This document shows, one piece after another, positions 25,408 to 34,889 of a stretch of DNA of 64,000 nt. Made by a program: the position numbers and the translations under genes. Under the pieces are notes generated by a model. The model worked only from the letters and a program-made list of their open reading frames with translations. It did no database searches and was not told the DNA's origin. This DNA comes from an uncultured Christensenella sp. (GTDB taxonomy: Bacteria; Bacillota; Clostridia; Christensenellales; Borkfalkiaceae). The stretch covers positions 62,001 through 126,000 of the forward strand of contig CAJTLF010000001.1 of assembly GCA_910577555.1 (NCBI GenBank). The letters are read 5' to 3'. The first letter of the stretch is position 1. Every line of letters starts with the position of its first letter.

Positions 25408-27123
25408 TTACTTCCTCCGGGCAGAATTATCTTTAAAGGCACCCGACTTATTTTCACTGCCACTGCCCGTTCTCAAACCACTATTAGGACGCACGCTTGA
25501 AAGCTTTTCCGCAGCTCCTCTGACTCCTTTTATAACGTTAGGAGCGTTTAACCCGGCTTGCTTGCTGCTGTTACTGCTTGGCGTATTACGAGCTCCATTA
25601 TTGCCGAGCGGCGACATTCTTCCGCCCATACGCCCGAGCGCTCTGACAAACGCAGCTCCACGGCTTCCCGAATATTTTTCCCCGCCGGCTCTTTCGCCGA
25701 TGGCGTTCGCGCCGCGCGCAGCATAATTAAATATACCGGTACGCTCGCGCCCATAACGATTTGTCCCGCCGAATAATCCGCGCCCCATTCCGGCTGCCAC
25801 ACGTCCGACGCCAAGAGCACCTACAGCTGCCATTCTTACGCCGCTGGTAATTAGTGCAAACGATTGCATCGCTTCGCGCCCCTCGTCTGCCGACGTTCCG
25901 AGAATACGCGCTATAAGCGTTTGACTGCTATTCATACACAACGCGCCGCCGAGAAGCAATAGCATTTTAAATACAGATACCGCGAAAGCACTTAAAACGC
26001 CTTCGTTTATAAGGTATGTTAAATCGAAAGCCGGTCCCATTATAAAGCCTGCTATCATAAAGAATACGTTAAGCGCGATGACGGCGCCGAAAGCGATTAA
26101 TACTTTGGACATAAACGTTTCTCTCCAGGCTCGGAACCTTGCGCCGTCGTCAAGCGGTATGGTTCCGCATACAAGCGGCATACAAATGACAAGGACAATT
26201 ATATCGTAGATACGTTTAACAAGTCCCACAGATAGCATAAACATCGATATAAGCATAATTACGGCTACAAGATAAGCGGTAAACAAATTAAACGCATCCA
26301 GTCTCACCATAGGTTGCTGGCTGTAACCCTGGTCGGCTTGCTCAAACAACCCTATCCAGTCCTTGTTATATACGCCGAATACTTGGTCCGGAGACATAGA
26401 CCAGTTTATATCCGATGCTGTATAATTTCCAACCCAACCCGTAACGACAAGTAATTCTCCGTCTACTGTGACGTAAGGATGATAACGCTCGACACGTTTG
26501 ACCCATATTGGTATCTTATTGCCGTTGTCATCGAACATGTAATTCCCGCTCGCGTCTTTTTCCCAAGCCAACCCGTCATCACTCGTTGGGTCCTTTTCCT
26601 GAACACGATGCCCGCTTTCATCAAGATAATCGCCCACTTCACGCTCTTCCCATCTACTTTCGTCAATTACATAAGATTGCTCTACGGAAAGATTAAATAA
26701 ATTCTGAGATAACGTCAAGTTCTCTGCGGGCGCAATAACGTCGTTTACCATATTCAAAAGCATACTCGAGAACGCGATAAACATAAATACGAAGAAGATG
26801 CACACAACAGAAGCACCAACCCCGAGAACACCCTGTTTCAAAGTTGTTGCGTGCGACGTCGGCTCTCCGCCAGCTTTAAATTTAATTATATTTTTAACAG
26901 TTTTAACGCCCACACTCGCCCCGGCAATTACAACGCTTACCATACATAAACCGAGCAAAACTTTTGTCGAAATCGCACTATCTAAAAATATCTCTAAAAG
27001 CGTTCTAGATTCGTCCGCCTTCTGAGTACCTGTTAAAATATTAAAGATTGCACCGAGCGTGTCTATGAAATCGTAAAGCCAAAACAAAAGCTGGGCAAAC
27101 AATTTCCCGATTAAAATTCCCAT
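25408..27123 (-). CDS. VirB6/TrbL-like polytopic membrane protein of the transfer channel
   Basis: A 571-residue membrane protein with about six to seven hydrophobic segments (for instance VLLGLCMVSVVIAGASVGV, LGVGASVVCIFFVFMFIA, FTAYLVAVIMLISMFMLSVG, VLIAFGAVIALNVFFMIAG) and a soluble, Gly/Arg/Asn-rich tail. A large extracytoplasmic loop (residues 140-260) lies between the early helices. The layout and position between VirB2-like and VirB4 genes fit the inner-membrane channel subunit. The sequence itself is not strongly family-specific, so the name rests partly on context. Confidence 0.75.
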   Translation of the reverse strand: MGILIGKLFAQLLFWLYDFIDTLGAIFNILTGTQKADESRTLLEIFLDSAISTKVLLGLCMVSVVIAGASVGVKTVKNIIKFKAGGEPTSHATTLKQGVLGVGASVVCIFFVFMFIAFSSMLLNMVNDVIAPAENLTLSQNLFNLSVEQSYVIDESRWEEREVGDYLDESGHRVQEKDPTSDDGLAWEKDASGNYMFDDNGNKIPIWVKRVERYHPYVTVDGELLVVTGWVGNYTASDINWSMSPDQVFGVYNKDWIGLFEQADQGYSQQPMVRLDAFNLFTAYLVAVIMLISMFMLSVGLVKRIYDIIVLVICMPLVCGTIPLDDGARFRAWRETFMSKVLIAFGAVIALNVFFMIAGFIMGPAFDLTYLINEGVLSAFAVSVFKMLLLLGGALCMNSSQTLIARILGTSADEGREAMQSFALITSGVRMAAVGALGVGRVAAGMGRGLFGGTNRYGRERTGIFNYAARGANAIGERAGGEKYSGSRGAAFVRALGRMGGRMSPLGNNGARNTPSSNSSKQAGLNAPNVIKGVRGAAEKLSSVRPNSGLRTGSGSENKSGAFKDNSARRK

Positions 27124-27127
27124 ACGA

Positions 27128-27469
27128 TTAAATAGCGCTATTTACAATTAGCGACATAAACTCCTGCGCATCATTATCAAACCAGGATTGAAAGCTTGCC
27201 ACAATTACGGGTACCAGAGCGGCGACTAAAAATACTATTATTATGCCCACAAAAATACCGACGGCAAAATTCTTTGCTTGTTTAAGTTTTTGCTCATCTC
27301 CGGACTGTGATGCAAGTATGTACTTAAGCCCTGCAGCTACACCTAATATTGCCGCTGCAGCAGCAAGTACTCCGAGCAACGGTCCCCACCACTGATTAAG
27401 AAAAGACTCAAGGATTTTTCCGACGTTATCAAAATTGCCGGCAAGAAGGGTAGAAAGAATTTGGTTCAT
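27128..27469 (-). CDS. VirB2-like pilin subunit of the transfer channel
   Basis: A 113-residue protein with two hydrophobic helices: WWGPLLGVLAAAAAILGVAA, then NFAVGIFVGIIIVFLVAALV. A short charged loop (SQSGDEQKLKQ) joins them, and a small soluble tail follows. This is the pilin-like pattern of VirB2/TrbC proteins in Bacillota elements. It lies four bases before the VirB6-like gene and behind a TGTCCGTACA palindrome (27520), which may control this operon's 5' end. Confidence 0.75.
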   Translation of the reverse strand: MNQILSTLLAGNFDNVGKILESFLNQWWGPLLGVLAAAAAILGVAAGLKYILASQSGDEQKLKQAKNFAVGIFVGIIIVFLVAALVPVIVASFQSWFDNDAQEFMSLIVNSAI

Positions 27470-27519
27470 AAAATAACTCCTTAAAAAAATTTTTTAATAT
27501 TTAATCGGGCGTGGCTCAT

Positions 27520-27542
27520 TGTCCGTACAAAATGTACGGACA
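27520..27542. repeat. TGTCCGTACA palindrome, perfect copy
   Basis: Perfect copy 50 bases upstream of the VirB2-like gene and just after the adhesin stop. Confidence 0.85.
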
Positions 27543-27568
27543 AATGAAAATGGGCCAGCACCGTTTTT

Positions 27569-30500
27569 TTAGTAAATCTTACGTTTAAATCGGAATACTA
27601 CAATCGCAACTATACCGATAACCACCAGAGCGGAAACCACGCATATAAGTGCTATCGAAATATCGCTAAGATAATTAAGCTCGAATATATATTCCGTAAC
27701 GTTTCCGACCTCGTCCACACATACAAGACGATAACTGCCCACCTTTGTAAGCTCAACGGAATTTTTTAAATTAAAAGCGGTTTGAGTACCGTTAAAATAG
27801 AGAGTGTAAGTAATATCGTCTTTGTTCGGCTGAGAAATTATTACACTTTTTCTTGTGTTCTCGAATTGCACAGACGGTGCCATATTATCAACGCAGAGCT
27901 CAAGCTGCCAATTTGAATTAGCATTCACAAACGATAAATTGTAATTACCGTTCTCGGTGAGCAAAAGCTTATTTGCATCGATAACGGCATCAACGACTTG
28001 TCCGTTAAGCTCTACGGCGACCGTAAAACCATCAGGCACATTGATTGAGTAGTCGCGCGCCTTGCAGGGCAAGATACTCCAATTATAGGTTGTTACATTA
28101 CCAACCGTATCCGTAACAGTTAAAGCATATTCTCCAAGTGCCACAATATCACCGCGAAGATATAGGTTTTCGTTTCCATCATGGTTAAGCATTGCCGTCA
28201 CAGACTCACCAAAGGCGAACGATACGGCACCCGTAATAAACTGGCCGTCTACAAACGCTATACTTGATGTTACATCGACGTGTTTATCTATAACAAAGGA
28301 AACGTTGACAGTATTACCGATAAGGTCAAGCGCTATGATATTGTAAGAGCCTTCGACGTCAAACTGCACGCCGTCACAGGTTGCAATTTTATCGCCGCTA
28401 TTGAAACGATAATAAATCTGATTGTAATCTTCAAACCACACTGAAACAAGCCCGTTTGTTGCACCGCCTTCTTCCACTCCTTCAAGAATAATGCTCGGCG
28501 CAGTTTTATCAATAACCAAAACCAGCTCACACTCGTTACCGCTTTCGTCTTTTGCGTAAACGATATACTCGCCCTCAGCTGTGATACGGCTGTCAGCTTC
28601 GAGCATTGAGCCGTCTTGAGCTTGTATATAAAACGCTTGCATATCTTCACCACGCGTAACCGAAAGCCAATTTTTAGAAACATATTTTCCTGCATCGTCC
28701 ATTACGTAAGTGCCGTTAACGGTTAGTTTTACGCCCGTATCAACGTTAATACGTAATTCTGCCGACGTTCCGAGAAAATCTGTAACAGTAAACACATAAG
28801 TGCCGCCCTCTGAAAGCAATTCGTCAGTATATTTAATTGCTACTCCACCGTTAAAGCTGTAAGTTATTTTTGAATCTTGCTCTTCACAAATAATTCTGAA
28901 TGGCTCATTAGTTGTTGCCCCATCATTTAATGCTTGTCCGCTTTCCGTTTCAAACCTTGCCGTAGGCGCAGTTTTATCTATTAAAAGCGTAATTTCTGCT
29001 CTGTTTCCTGCGATATCGGAAATTACCACGTAATACAAGCCTTCAACAGTTATTCTTTTTGTGGTATCCATTAACGTTCCATCTTCAGAAACTATTTCGA
29101 ATGTCGACATTTCCTCAAGTGCGATAACCTGAAGCCATAATCTTGAATGATACACTCCTTCACGCAAAATGAAAGTACCGTCTACTTCATATTTAATTTC
29201 CCGGTCAATGGTTAACGTAATTATTGCCTCGTTGCCGACCATATCCTTAAGTCTGAACGAATACGTACCAGCATCAGTAATTATTGAACCGTCGTATGCA
29301 GTATATGTACCGTAACCGGCAACGAACGAAATGTTGACGTCTTTTTCCTCGCAAGATACGTAAAAATTTTTTGTCGTCTTTGCCCCAGCGGAAAGCGTTT
29401 CCCCGTCATCAGTCTTTATTACCGGAACGGGCGGCATTTTATCGATGATGAGTGTAAGCGTCAAAGCGTTACCGTACATATCCTCCACACGAAGACGGTA
29501 AATGCCGTCCGTATCAAGCTTTTGTCCGTTTACGACGGTTAAACCGTTAGACGTCTCAACGTCAAATACCGACCACGGCTCCGACATCGTAAATGTAAAG
29601 CTATTACGCGTTATATAGCTACCATCATCAAGTAGGATATAGTTTCCATCAAGGGTATAACTGACAAAGTTATCGAGCGTCATCGATAATGTCAGTTCAT
29701 TTCGTGCGACATCGTAAAAAGTAAAGACGTACGTTCCCGGTGCGGTTATGTAAGTATCTTTGGCATATTTCATATCAGAGATAGCGCCTTGCTTTCTGTA
29801 ATAAGCCGTATAACCGCTTTCACTCCAAGTCATGCAGAACCCTTGAGTCGTCACCGTTCCAGGAACGGCAACGTCGCCATTCTCGAGCTTCACTTCCACA
29901 ATAGGTAAAATTCCATCAATCTCAAATGTATATTCAGTGAAAAGATTTCTGTCTGCGGTTACATAGAGCATTGCTTTATACATTGCCGTAGTTTCTACTC
30001 CAGCCGTAATGCTCACGGTATTACCGGCGATTCCCTGAGAGAATTCGTAAAGCTCGGCGTTTACCCATTGCCCGTCACGGTATATAAAAAGCTCTAACGT
30101 TGCATCAGTATCATATAGGATGCTTACGTCGTTTTTAGTTAGCCCGCCGTCCTTTACGCCGCGTAATGTTGCCGATGGCAAACCTTTCATATAAAATAAC
30201 GGTTTTGTACGTACAGTCCGTCCGTATAAATCTGTAAACTCAAAAACATATTTCCCGCCGACGTTCATTTTATAAATAAGATTTTGCGCGCATACTTCGG
30301 TATCAAACGAGTCTGCCCAGATTCTTTCCTCTGTTCCGTCAAAAAGTATCTTGAAAAATTTAACGTCAGTTATTTCATTATAATTATCATTAATTTGCAC
30401 CGTGAACGTACAGGCGGTTTCGCTCGTTAAAGATGTATTCTTTAACGAAGGTGCTTCGCCGGCAATGTAAACCACGAAAGACAAAGAATTGTTTGACCTA

Positions 30501-32620
30501 TCGTAAACGGTTATTGTGTATGCACCGTAATAACCGTTTTCATAACTCAGTACGGGCAGCTCATCGCCCCAAACAAACGCTTCACTAATACTTCGACCTT
30601 CAATTGAAACCATAACGAAAGAGTCTATATTATCTGAAAGAGAATTCACCGCAAATTCGACGTAACGCATTGCGCCGGCATTACTGTCAATAAAATTCTG
30701 ATTGAATTCGATGGTTTCGCGGACTCCGTTCCCATAAGCGACGTCCGCATAAAAATCCGGCTGTTGCAAATCGAGATAAATAAGATATTGCTCAATATTC
30801 CCGCAAACGTCGCTCTCAGTAATCAAATACCAGCCTTGCTCGGTAACGATATCCTTAAGTTGCAAACCATATTCAAGCGGTCTTGCACTTTCCTCACGCA
30901 AAGAGATTCCATCAGAAATAAATTTTATCGAAGCAGAAGAATTATTGCCATCTATATAACTTCTCGGAACAGACAAGTTATAACTGAACGGCGCCAACAT
31001 AAATCGCAAACTTGAATAATCCGATAATAGTTGCGGAAGTTCGACGATTTGCTCTGTGAGAGCGTCCGGACGCGTAACACCTTCGGCATCTGTAGGGTTA
31101 TTCAAAACCGCGCCGTTCTTACCCATTACCTTTCTGTCACCGATATTTTTACGCGCGTATTTATCAATAACGGAGTTGAGTTCATTTATATCCGTATATA
31201 TTTGTCTTGTGTTCTCATTGTTTACTGTTACATAGTTCCAGGAACTTCCGCCATCCAAAATTATTACTCTGCACTCCCATTCTTTGGCCGTAGCAAAACT
31301 CAGCGCCGAAGAGTATTCAGCAAACGTATATGAGCCGTAACAGCTTGTATAATATTTTTGAGATAATGTTACGACGAAATATGAAGGTACAAAATAAGAA
31401 TTGCGGATACTTTCTGAGTTTCCAAAACTTTCTCTATAAACATATTTAATATTTATCCAATTAGAGAAGTTTCCGCACACATCAACGACTCGAACTGACC
31501 ACACCCCGTTTACAAAATCACCGCCAAGGGTTAGCGATTCGCCTTCATACAGCATAATCTCACCGTCATTGAAGCGATATTCCCAAGCTTTTACACTACT
31601 GTATTTATCTTGTGCCGTCATAGTGAACTCAGAATTGGTATATTCTTTGTATTCGTCTATTTTAGGCGCAGACTTATCAATCGTAAAATATGAGACAATT
31701 TCTTTCGTATAACTACAGTGCGTTATCACGCGGTAAAATCCCTCTTCAATGAATGTTGTATCAGAATCAAAATATGTCATATAAACATATGATGTTTCTT
31801 TCGGATATTCATTTTTGCTCATTGAATAAAAGCCATTAACACGACTACCAGTAATTTTAACATTAACGTCTTTATTTGTTATTTCGTAATTATCTACGCT
31901 AACTATTAAATCAACGTAAATAATTTTCGTTGCGCTCGGGATTGCTGAACCACCTTTTGAAACTTGCCCCCACTCTTCCTTTGTTCCCTCGTAAATCATT
32001 GTACTTAACTTACCACACCCTGAAAATGCAAATGATTTAATTGAAGTAACACTTTTGGGAATTGTTATGCTTGGCATTCCACTGCAACCATAAAATGCTT
32101 GTTTCTCAATAATTGTTACGCCGTTCGGAATTGTTATGCTTGTTAGTGCAGTACACCTATAAAACATAGACTCACCTATTATTTTATTTGAAAGGGTTAC
32201 TCGTTCAAGACTTGTACACGATTGAAAAATTAAAATACCCATTTCGGTAACCCCACTCCCAACTGTTGCGGAAACAAGACTTTCACAGCCTCTAAAAGCA
32301 TAACTACCAACATAAGTTACACTATCTGGAATAGTTACACTTGTAATGTCGGTATACCAAAATGCATAATCTTCAATTTTAACAACAGGTTTTCCATTAT
32401 AGGTTGAAGGAATATTCAATGCCCCAGACATCTGAGGATACTGACCGATTCCTTTAACCGAATAACCATTTCCGACATCTGTAAAAACCAAATCACTATT
32501 GCTCGCCGCTTGTGCCGTTTGTGAAGGGCTCAACATAAGTAGCAAACCCGCCACAATCACAGCAAACAGTGATATAAGCACCAACATTAAGCCTGTAATT
32601 CTTTTTTTAATCTTTCTCAT
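27569..32620 (-). CDS. Giant surface adhesin: BspA-like LRR plus Ig-like repeats
   Basis: A 1683-residue secreted, membrane-anchored protein. A signal peptide (LISLFAVIVAGLLLMLSPSQ, then TAQA) is followed by BspA/LRR_5 repeats (residues about 45-215: YNGKPVVKIEDYAF, VTIPDSVTYVGSYAF). About a dozen Ig-like domains follow, recurring with an I-D-K-x-A-P signature (LLIDKTAPTARFE, LVIDKTAPSIILE). The C-terminus is a membrane helix (ISIALICVVSALVVIGIVAI) with a KRK tail and no LPxTG. It sits between the VirD4 and VirB2-like genes in the same direction. It is probably a mating-pair adhesin binding recipient cells or host glycans. Confidence 0.85.
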   Translation of the reverse strand: MRKIKKRITGLMLVLISLFAVIVAGLLLMLSPSQTAQAASNSDLVFTDVGNGYSVKGIGQYPQMSGALNIPSTYNGKPVVKIEDYAFWYTDITSVTIPDSVTYVGSYAFRGCESLVSATVGSGVTEMGILIFQSCTSLERVTLSNKIIGESMFYRCTALTSITIPNGVTIIEKQAFYGCSGMPSITIPKSVTSIKSFAFSGCGKLSTMIYEGTKEEWGQVSKGGSAIPSATKIIYVDLIVSVDNYEITNKDVNVKITGSRVNGFYSMSKNEYPKETSYVYMTYFDSDTTFIEEGFYRVITHCSYTKEIVSYFTIDKSAPKIDEYKEYTNSEFTMTAQDKYSSVKAWEYRFNDGEIMLYEGESLTLGGDFVNGVWSVRVVDVCGNFSNWINIKYVYRESFGNSESIRNSYFVPSYFVVTLSQKYYTSCYGSYTFAEYSSALSFATAKEWECRVIILDGGSSWNYVTVNNENTRQIYTDINELNSVIDKYARKNIGDRKVMGKNGAVLNNPTDAEGVTRPDALTEQIVELPQLLSDYSSLRFMLAPFSYNLSVPRSYIDGNNSSASIKFISDGISLREESARPLEYGLQLKDIVTEQGWYLITESDVCGNIEQYLIYLDLQQPDFYADVAYGNGVRETIEFNQNFIDSNAGAMRYVEFAVNSLSDNIDSFVMVSIEGRSISEAFVWGDELPVLSYENGYYGAYTITVYDRSNNSLSFVVYIAGEAPSLKNTSLTSETACTFTVQINDNYNEITDVKFFKILFDGTEERIWADSFDTEVCAQNLIYKMNVGGKYVFEFTDLYGRTVRTKPLFYMKGLPSATLRGVKDGGLTKNDVSILYDTDATLELFIYRDGQWVNAELYEFSQGIAGNTVSITAGVETTAMYKAMLYVTADRNLFTEYTFEIDGILPIVEVKLENGDVAVPGTVTTQGFCMTWSESGYTAYYRKQGAISDMKYAKDTYITAPGTYVFTFYDVARNELTLSMTLDNFVSYTLDGNYILLDDGSYITRNSFTFTMSEPWSVFDVETSNGLTVVNGQKLDTDGIYRLRVEDMYGNALTLTLIIDKMPPVPVIKTDDGETLSAGAKTTKNFYVSCEEKDVNISFVAGYGTYTAYDGSIITDAGTYSFRLKDMVGNEAIITLTIDREIKYEVDGTFILREGVYHSRLWLQVIALEEMSTFEIVSEDGTLMDTTKRITVEGLYYVVISDIAGNRAEITLLIDKTAPTARFETESGQALNDGATTNEPFRIICEEQDSKITYSFNGGVAIKYTDELLSEGGTYVFTVTDFLGTSAELRINVDTGVKLTVNGTYVMDDAGKYVSKNWLSVTRGEDMQAFYIQAQDGSMLEADSRITAEGEYIVYAKDESGNECELVLVIDKTAPSIILEGVEEGGATNGLVSVWFEDYNQIYYRFNSGDKIATCDGVQFDVEGSYNIIALDLIGNTVNVSFVIDKHVDVTSSIAFVDGQFITGAVSFAFGESVTAMLNHDGNENLYLRGDIVALGEYALTVTDTVGNVTTYNWSILPCKARDYSINVPDGFTVAVELNGQVVDAVIDANKLLLTENGNYNLSFVNANSNWQLELCVDNMAPSVQFENTRKSVIISQPNKDDITYTLYFNGTQTAFNLKNSVELTKVGSYRLVCVDEVGNVTEYIFELNYLSDISIALICVVSALVVIGIVAIVVFRFKRKIY

Positions 32621-32623
32621 AAA

Positions 32624-34864
32624 TTAAGTCTCCTTTACTGAAAAACTCGTACTGTGTTTAATAAAGCTGATAATTTTCTCTATCTGCATAGTCAGGAAGA
32701 TATTACCGCCGAGCGTCGCAGCTTCTGCAAGCTCGTCAAGCACCTTAATCTTGCTTGAAATGTCCGCCGCCGAGAGACGAACGAAATCGTCATCGCTGAT
32801 TTTGCCTTTCAGTTTCCCGAGTTCCTCGGAAATCTGCTCTTCCACCAATTCTGACGCCGTTTTTCTTTTCGTGTTCTTCTCCGTATCGTTCGGCTGAATT
32901 TCTATCGGATTTTCAATATCAGACATTTCCTCCGAGCCGCCGGCTTCGTCTTCAAGATTATGATGCAGAAATATAAGCTTTGTAATATCGTAACGATTAG
33001 CCTGTTCATCAAAAATCATAAAGTCTTTTTTAGGCAGCTTAGTATTTTCATCTAAGCCGTATAAATCTTTCGCAAGAAAGAACGGCGTCGTATGACTTGT
33101 TATAGGATGTATTCCCGCCGCGAGAATTATCGCATTTCCGAATATACCGTTTTTAGGTTCGTTAAGTTTTGATAATTCGCTCGGATAAACAAGCGGTACG
33201 CTTTGAGCCGACGTATTTACTCCCGTATCTTTATTTTCATTGTAACTAACGTTTTTTACCCTATGCTTACCGCAAGCTTCAGATATTTCCCCGCGGGTTT
33301 TATCGTCGTTGGTACCCATAAAAATTTTAACGTTGCAGTTATTTTTAATGGTATTTGCGACATGCTCGCCGTAAACTTTGGTTAACTGTGCGTAATCCTG
33401 CAACACCGGCACCAAAAACACACCGAGCGAACGGGCGATTTTGACGATATTATCAAAATTGCGTATCTGCGGCAGAGAGCCGAACTCGTCCATCAAGAAA
33501 TAACAATGACGTTTTAGCTGCTTGTCTTCAGTCTCCCCCAGCGCTTTATTAATCTCCCCTTTTTCATCTAAGGCTTTATAAAGCTGTAAAAGCATCAGCG
33601 CAACTAAGCCGTGTCTCCCTTCTTTCATATCCGGTATTTTTATGAATAACGCATTCGGTTCTTCATCAAAAAGTCCGAACTCAACTTCGTTTCCGCTTGT
33701 GAGCTGAGCCACGCCGCCATCAGCCATCCAGTGCAGATATTGATTGACCGAGCCGAGATATGACGATAACGTTCTGTCTTCACTGACAAGAACGGTGTTT
33801 GCCATTCCCGGAGCGCGGGAAACTTCGTCTGCGCACTCGTTTATGTATTCTTTTAAAACATCGCATTCGCCTTTGGCATACTCGGTTAGATTCCACCATA
33901 GGTTATAAAAATTAAACTTTTCCTTTGGCATATAACCGTCTCGAACGTCTTCCCACATTCGGAGAGCCATTCCGAACAGTAAATCTCTTGCGCCTTGCTG
34001 CCAAGACTTGTCCTGTGCCGCTTCAACCGGGCACGCCGTATAAATCAAGTCTTGCAAGTCAACGTATATTTCATCGTTCAGTTTTACAGTAAACTCTCTT
34101 TTTTCTTGTTCCGCCTGCGCATACGTTTCATATAGCCGTCCGCCCCAACGGTATTTGTTTTTCTCTTGTGTTATCGGCTCCGATATCTTTTCCGTTTTTC
34201 GGATAACGTCGTTAAACGGATTCCATAGCGTTGAATGATAAGTATCGGTCAAATCTATCGAATGGACTTTGTATCCTTGCATCTTAAGCGTTGCCGCGTG
34301 CCGGTCAAACAATTCGCCTTTGGGGTCGGTAATAACCATACAAGGCTTAGTCTTTGTATGCGCAAGGATTTCAATAGAAGGCTCAATATAAGTCGTTGTT
34401 TTACCTGTTCCCGTTGTTGCTATCAGCATAGCGTGAATGGGGTCTAACAATACGATGTGCATATTATTCCCTTGCCGTTCAGCTTTAATTAAAAGCCCGT
34501 CTTTAACGTTGCAGAGTTCGCTAAAATCAATAACAGTAAAGCTTTTATCGTTGTTGATTTCCCTGTCGCTCAAAAAGTGCGAATCTTCAAGGTTTTTATT
34601 AACCTTGAGTACTCGCCACGAGCCGAGAGAGCGGATTTCAAAGAGAACGAATACGGTTATCGCCGCCAGTGCTATCGCCCACAACCCGTATAATAGACCG
34701 TTGCTCCATACTGATGCAAAGCTCGAGTGCGTAAAAACCATTATGAGCAACGCAAAAATCAATAACGGCAAAACAATTAGCGCAACAGCGATTCCTATGC
34801 CAGTGAATATTTTGAATTTTAAGCTACGTTTTTTCCATCGCTGAAATACATTTTTCTTTCTCAT
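32624..34864 (-). CDS. virD4: VirD4/TraG-type coupling protein
   Basis: Membrane ATPase that hands the relaxase-DNA complex to the transfer channel. Two N-terminal membrane helices (GIGIAVALIVLPLLIFALLI, then LLYGLWAIALAAITVFVLFE) precede a P-loop domain with ATTGTGKTTT (about 153) and Walker B YFLMDEFGSLP (about 456). The typical LFIKIPD and VLQDYAQL segments are present. An acidic C-terminal tail may contact the relaxase. Four bases separate it from the adhesin gene downstream, and the relaxase gene ends 25 bases upstream, so it is part of one transfer operon. Confidence 0.92.
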   Translation of the reverse strand: MRKKNVFQRWKKRSLKFKIFTGIGIAVALIVLPLLIFALLIMVFTHSSFASVWSNGLLYGLWAIALAAITVFVLFEIRSLGSWRVLKVNKNLEDSHFLSDREINNDKSFTVIDFSELCNVKDGLLIKAERQGNNMHIVLLDPIHAMLIATTGTGKTTTYIEPSIEILAHTKTKPCMVITDPKGELFDRHAATLKMQGYKVHSIDLTDTYHSTLWNPFNDVIRKTEKISEPITQEKNKYRWGGRLYETYAQAEQEKREFTVKLNDEIYVDLQDLIYTACPVEAAQDKSWQQGARDLLFGMALRMWEDVRDGYMPKEKFNFYNLWWNLTEYAKGECDVLKEYINECADEVSRAPGMANTVLVSEDRTLSSYLGSVNQYLHWMADGGVAQLTSGNEVEFGLFDEEPNALFIKIPDMKEGRHGLVALMLLQLYKALDEKGEINKALGETEDKQLKRHCYFLMDEFGSLPQIRNFDNIVKIARSLGVFLVPVLQDYAQLTKVYGEHVANTIKNNCNVKIFMGTNDDKTRGEISEACGKHRVKNVSYNENKDTGVNTSAQSVPLVYPSELSKLNEPKNGIFGNAIILAAGIHPITSHTTPFFLAKDLYGLDENTKLPKKDFMIFDEQANRYDITKLIFLHHNLEDEAGGSEEMSDIENPIEIQPNDTEKNTKRKTASELVEEQISEELGKLKGKISDDDFVRLSAADISSKIKVLDELAEAATLGGNIFLTMQIEKIISFIKHSTSFSVKET

Positions 34865-34889
34865 AGATTACCCCAAATTTTATATCTCC

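Noticed and set aside
25548..25820. Reading on the same strand inside the VirB6-like tail
   Set aside because: Shadow frame of a Gly/Arg-rich region.
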